DNA from: Bacteroidota bacterium
GTDB lineage: Bacteria; Bacteroidota; Bacteroidia; Chitinophagales; Chitinophagaceae
DNA length: 64,000 nucleotides
Direction: 5' to 3'
NCBI GenBank assembly: GCA_016868475.1
Contig: VGGU01000003.1
Coordinates: 1-64,000, forward strand
Below, piece by piece: positions 63,985 through 64,000 of the stretch. Every line of letters starts with the position of its first letter. Position 1 is the first letter of the stretch. Under the pieces are notes generated by a model. The model saw only the letters and a list, made by a program, of their open reading frames with translations, was not told the DNA's origin and made no database searches. The translations under genes and the position numbers were made by a program.

Positions 63985-64000
63985 AGAAAGATAAATTTAG

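Noticed and set aside
1..64000. Mobile elements, CRISPR arrays, defence islands, tRNA genes
   Set aside because: No transposase, integrase, regularly spaced repeats, or cloverleaf-forming gaps were found; most gaps are under 150 bases.

Overview
The window is a continuous stretch of core chromosome from a member of the Bacteroidota, most likely the Chitinophagia/Chitinophagaceae side (an inference from gene content; no 16S rRNA gene is present). Pointers are a fused SecDF, an unusually long NusB, the L28-L33-DUF4295-ftsY-rimO block, bacillithiol genes (bshB1, bshC), GlnRS instead of a GatCAB-only route, a bacterial GH3-family protein, DUF1573 and DUF4294 proteins, and -7 promoter boxes of the Bacteroidota type (TAnnTTTG). 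Shine-Dalgarno sequences are essentially absent. Base composition looks even (about 40% GC by eye). I see no insertion sequence, prophage, CRISPR array, integrase or tRNA gene.

Layout. 1-2710: groES (partial, leftward) diverges from nusB-DUF1573 lipoprotein-yajC-coaE. 2682-9663: aminotransferase (leftward), secDF, iscA-like gene (leftward), an unknown membrane-anchored protein and a B12-dependent mutase catalytic subunit. 9671-13240: leftward glnS, yggS-type PLP protein and acyl-CoA dehydrogenase. 13374-19583: a tight rightward run ccmE-ccmF-DUF4294-bshB1-membrane protein-radical SAM protein, followed by a TonB-like protein and folC. 21891-26072: leftward L,D-transpeptidase/TonB fusion, fbp, ABC ATPase, and hppD. 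26117-33361: purK, a complete RND efflux operon (adaptor, pump, TolC-like), then purE. 33358-39348: bshC, sterol desaturase, rimO-ftsY and the small ribosomal block. 39531-48074: lpdA, a glutaminyl cyclase lipoprotein, and a leftward four-gene overlapping set (TPR protein, outer-membrane barrel, small HU-like/membrane protein, methyltransferase). 48212-54926: DoxX, M50 protease, cinA, 2-oxo acid dehydrogenase E2 and, leftward, an S9 peptidase. 54931-64000: DMT transporter, GT2, exonuclease, small lipoprotein, asnB, tmRNA, rseP, dxr and a GH3 protein.

How it works together. Most genes are housekeeping: purine synthesis (purE, purK), isoprenoids (dxr), folate (folC), CoA (coaE), Sec export (secDF, yajC, ftsY), cytochrome c maturation (ccmE/F), thiol redox (bshB1, bshC), translation (glnS, rimO, L28, L33, tmRNA) and envelope (RND pump, TPR/barrel pair, L,D-transpeptidase). 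The noteworthy material is architectural: recurrent TAnnTTTG-N4-ATG starts that imply leaderless mRNAs, many tail-to-tail gene overlaps with no visible terminator, a Cys-type CcmE, a transpeptidase fused to a TonB C-terminal domain, an efflux operon lodged between purK and purE, and an uncharacterised cysteine-rich radical SAM protein. I found no clear new defence or mobile system, and gene functions below are read from motifs and remembered family features, not from database searches.
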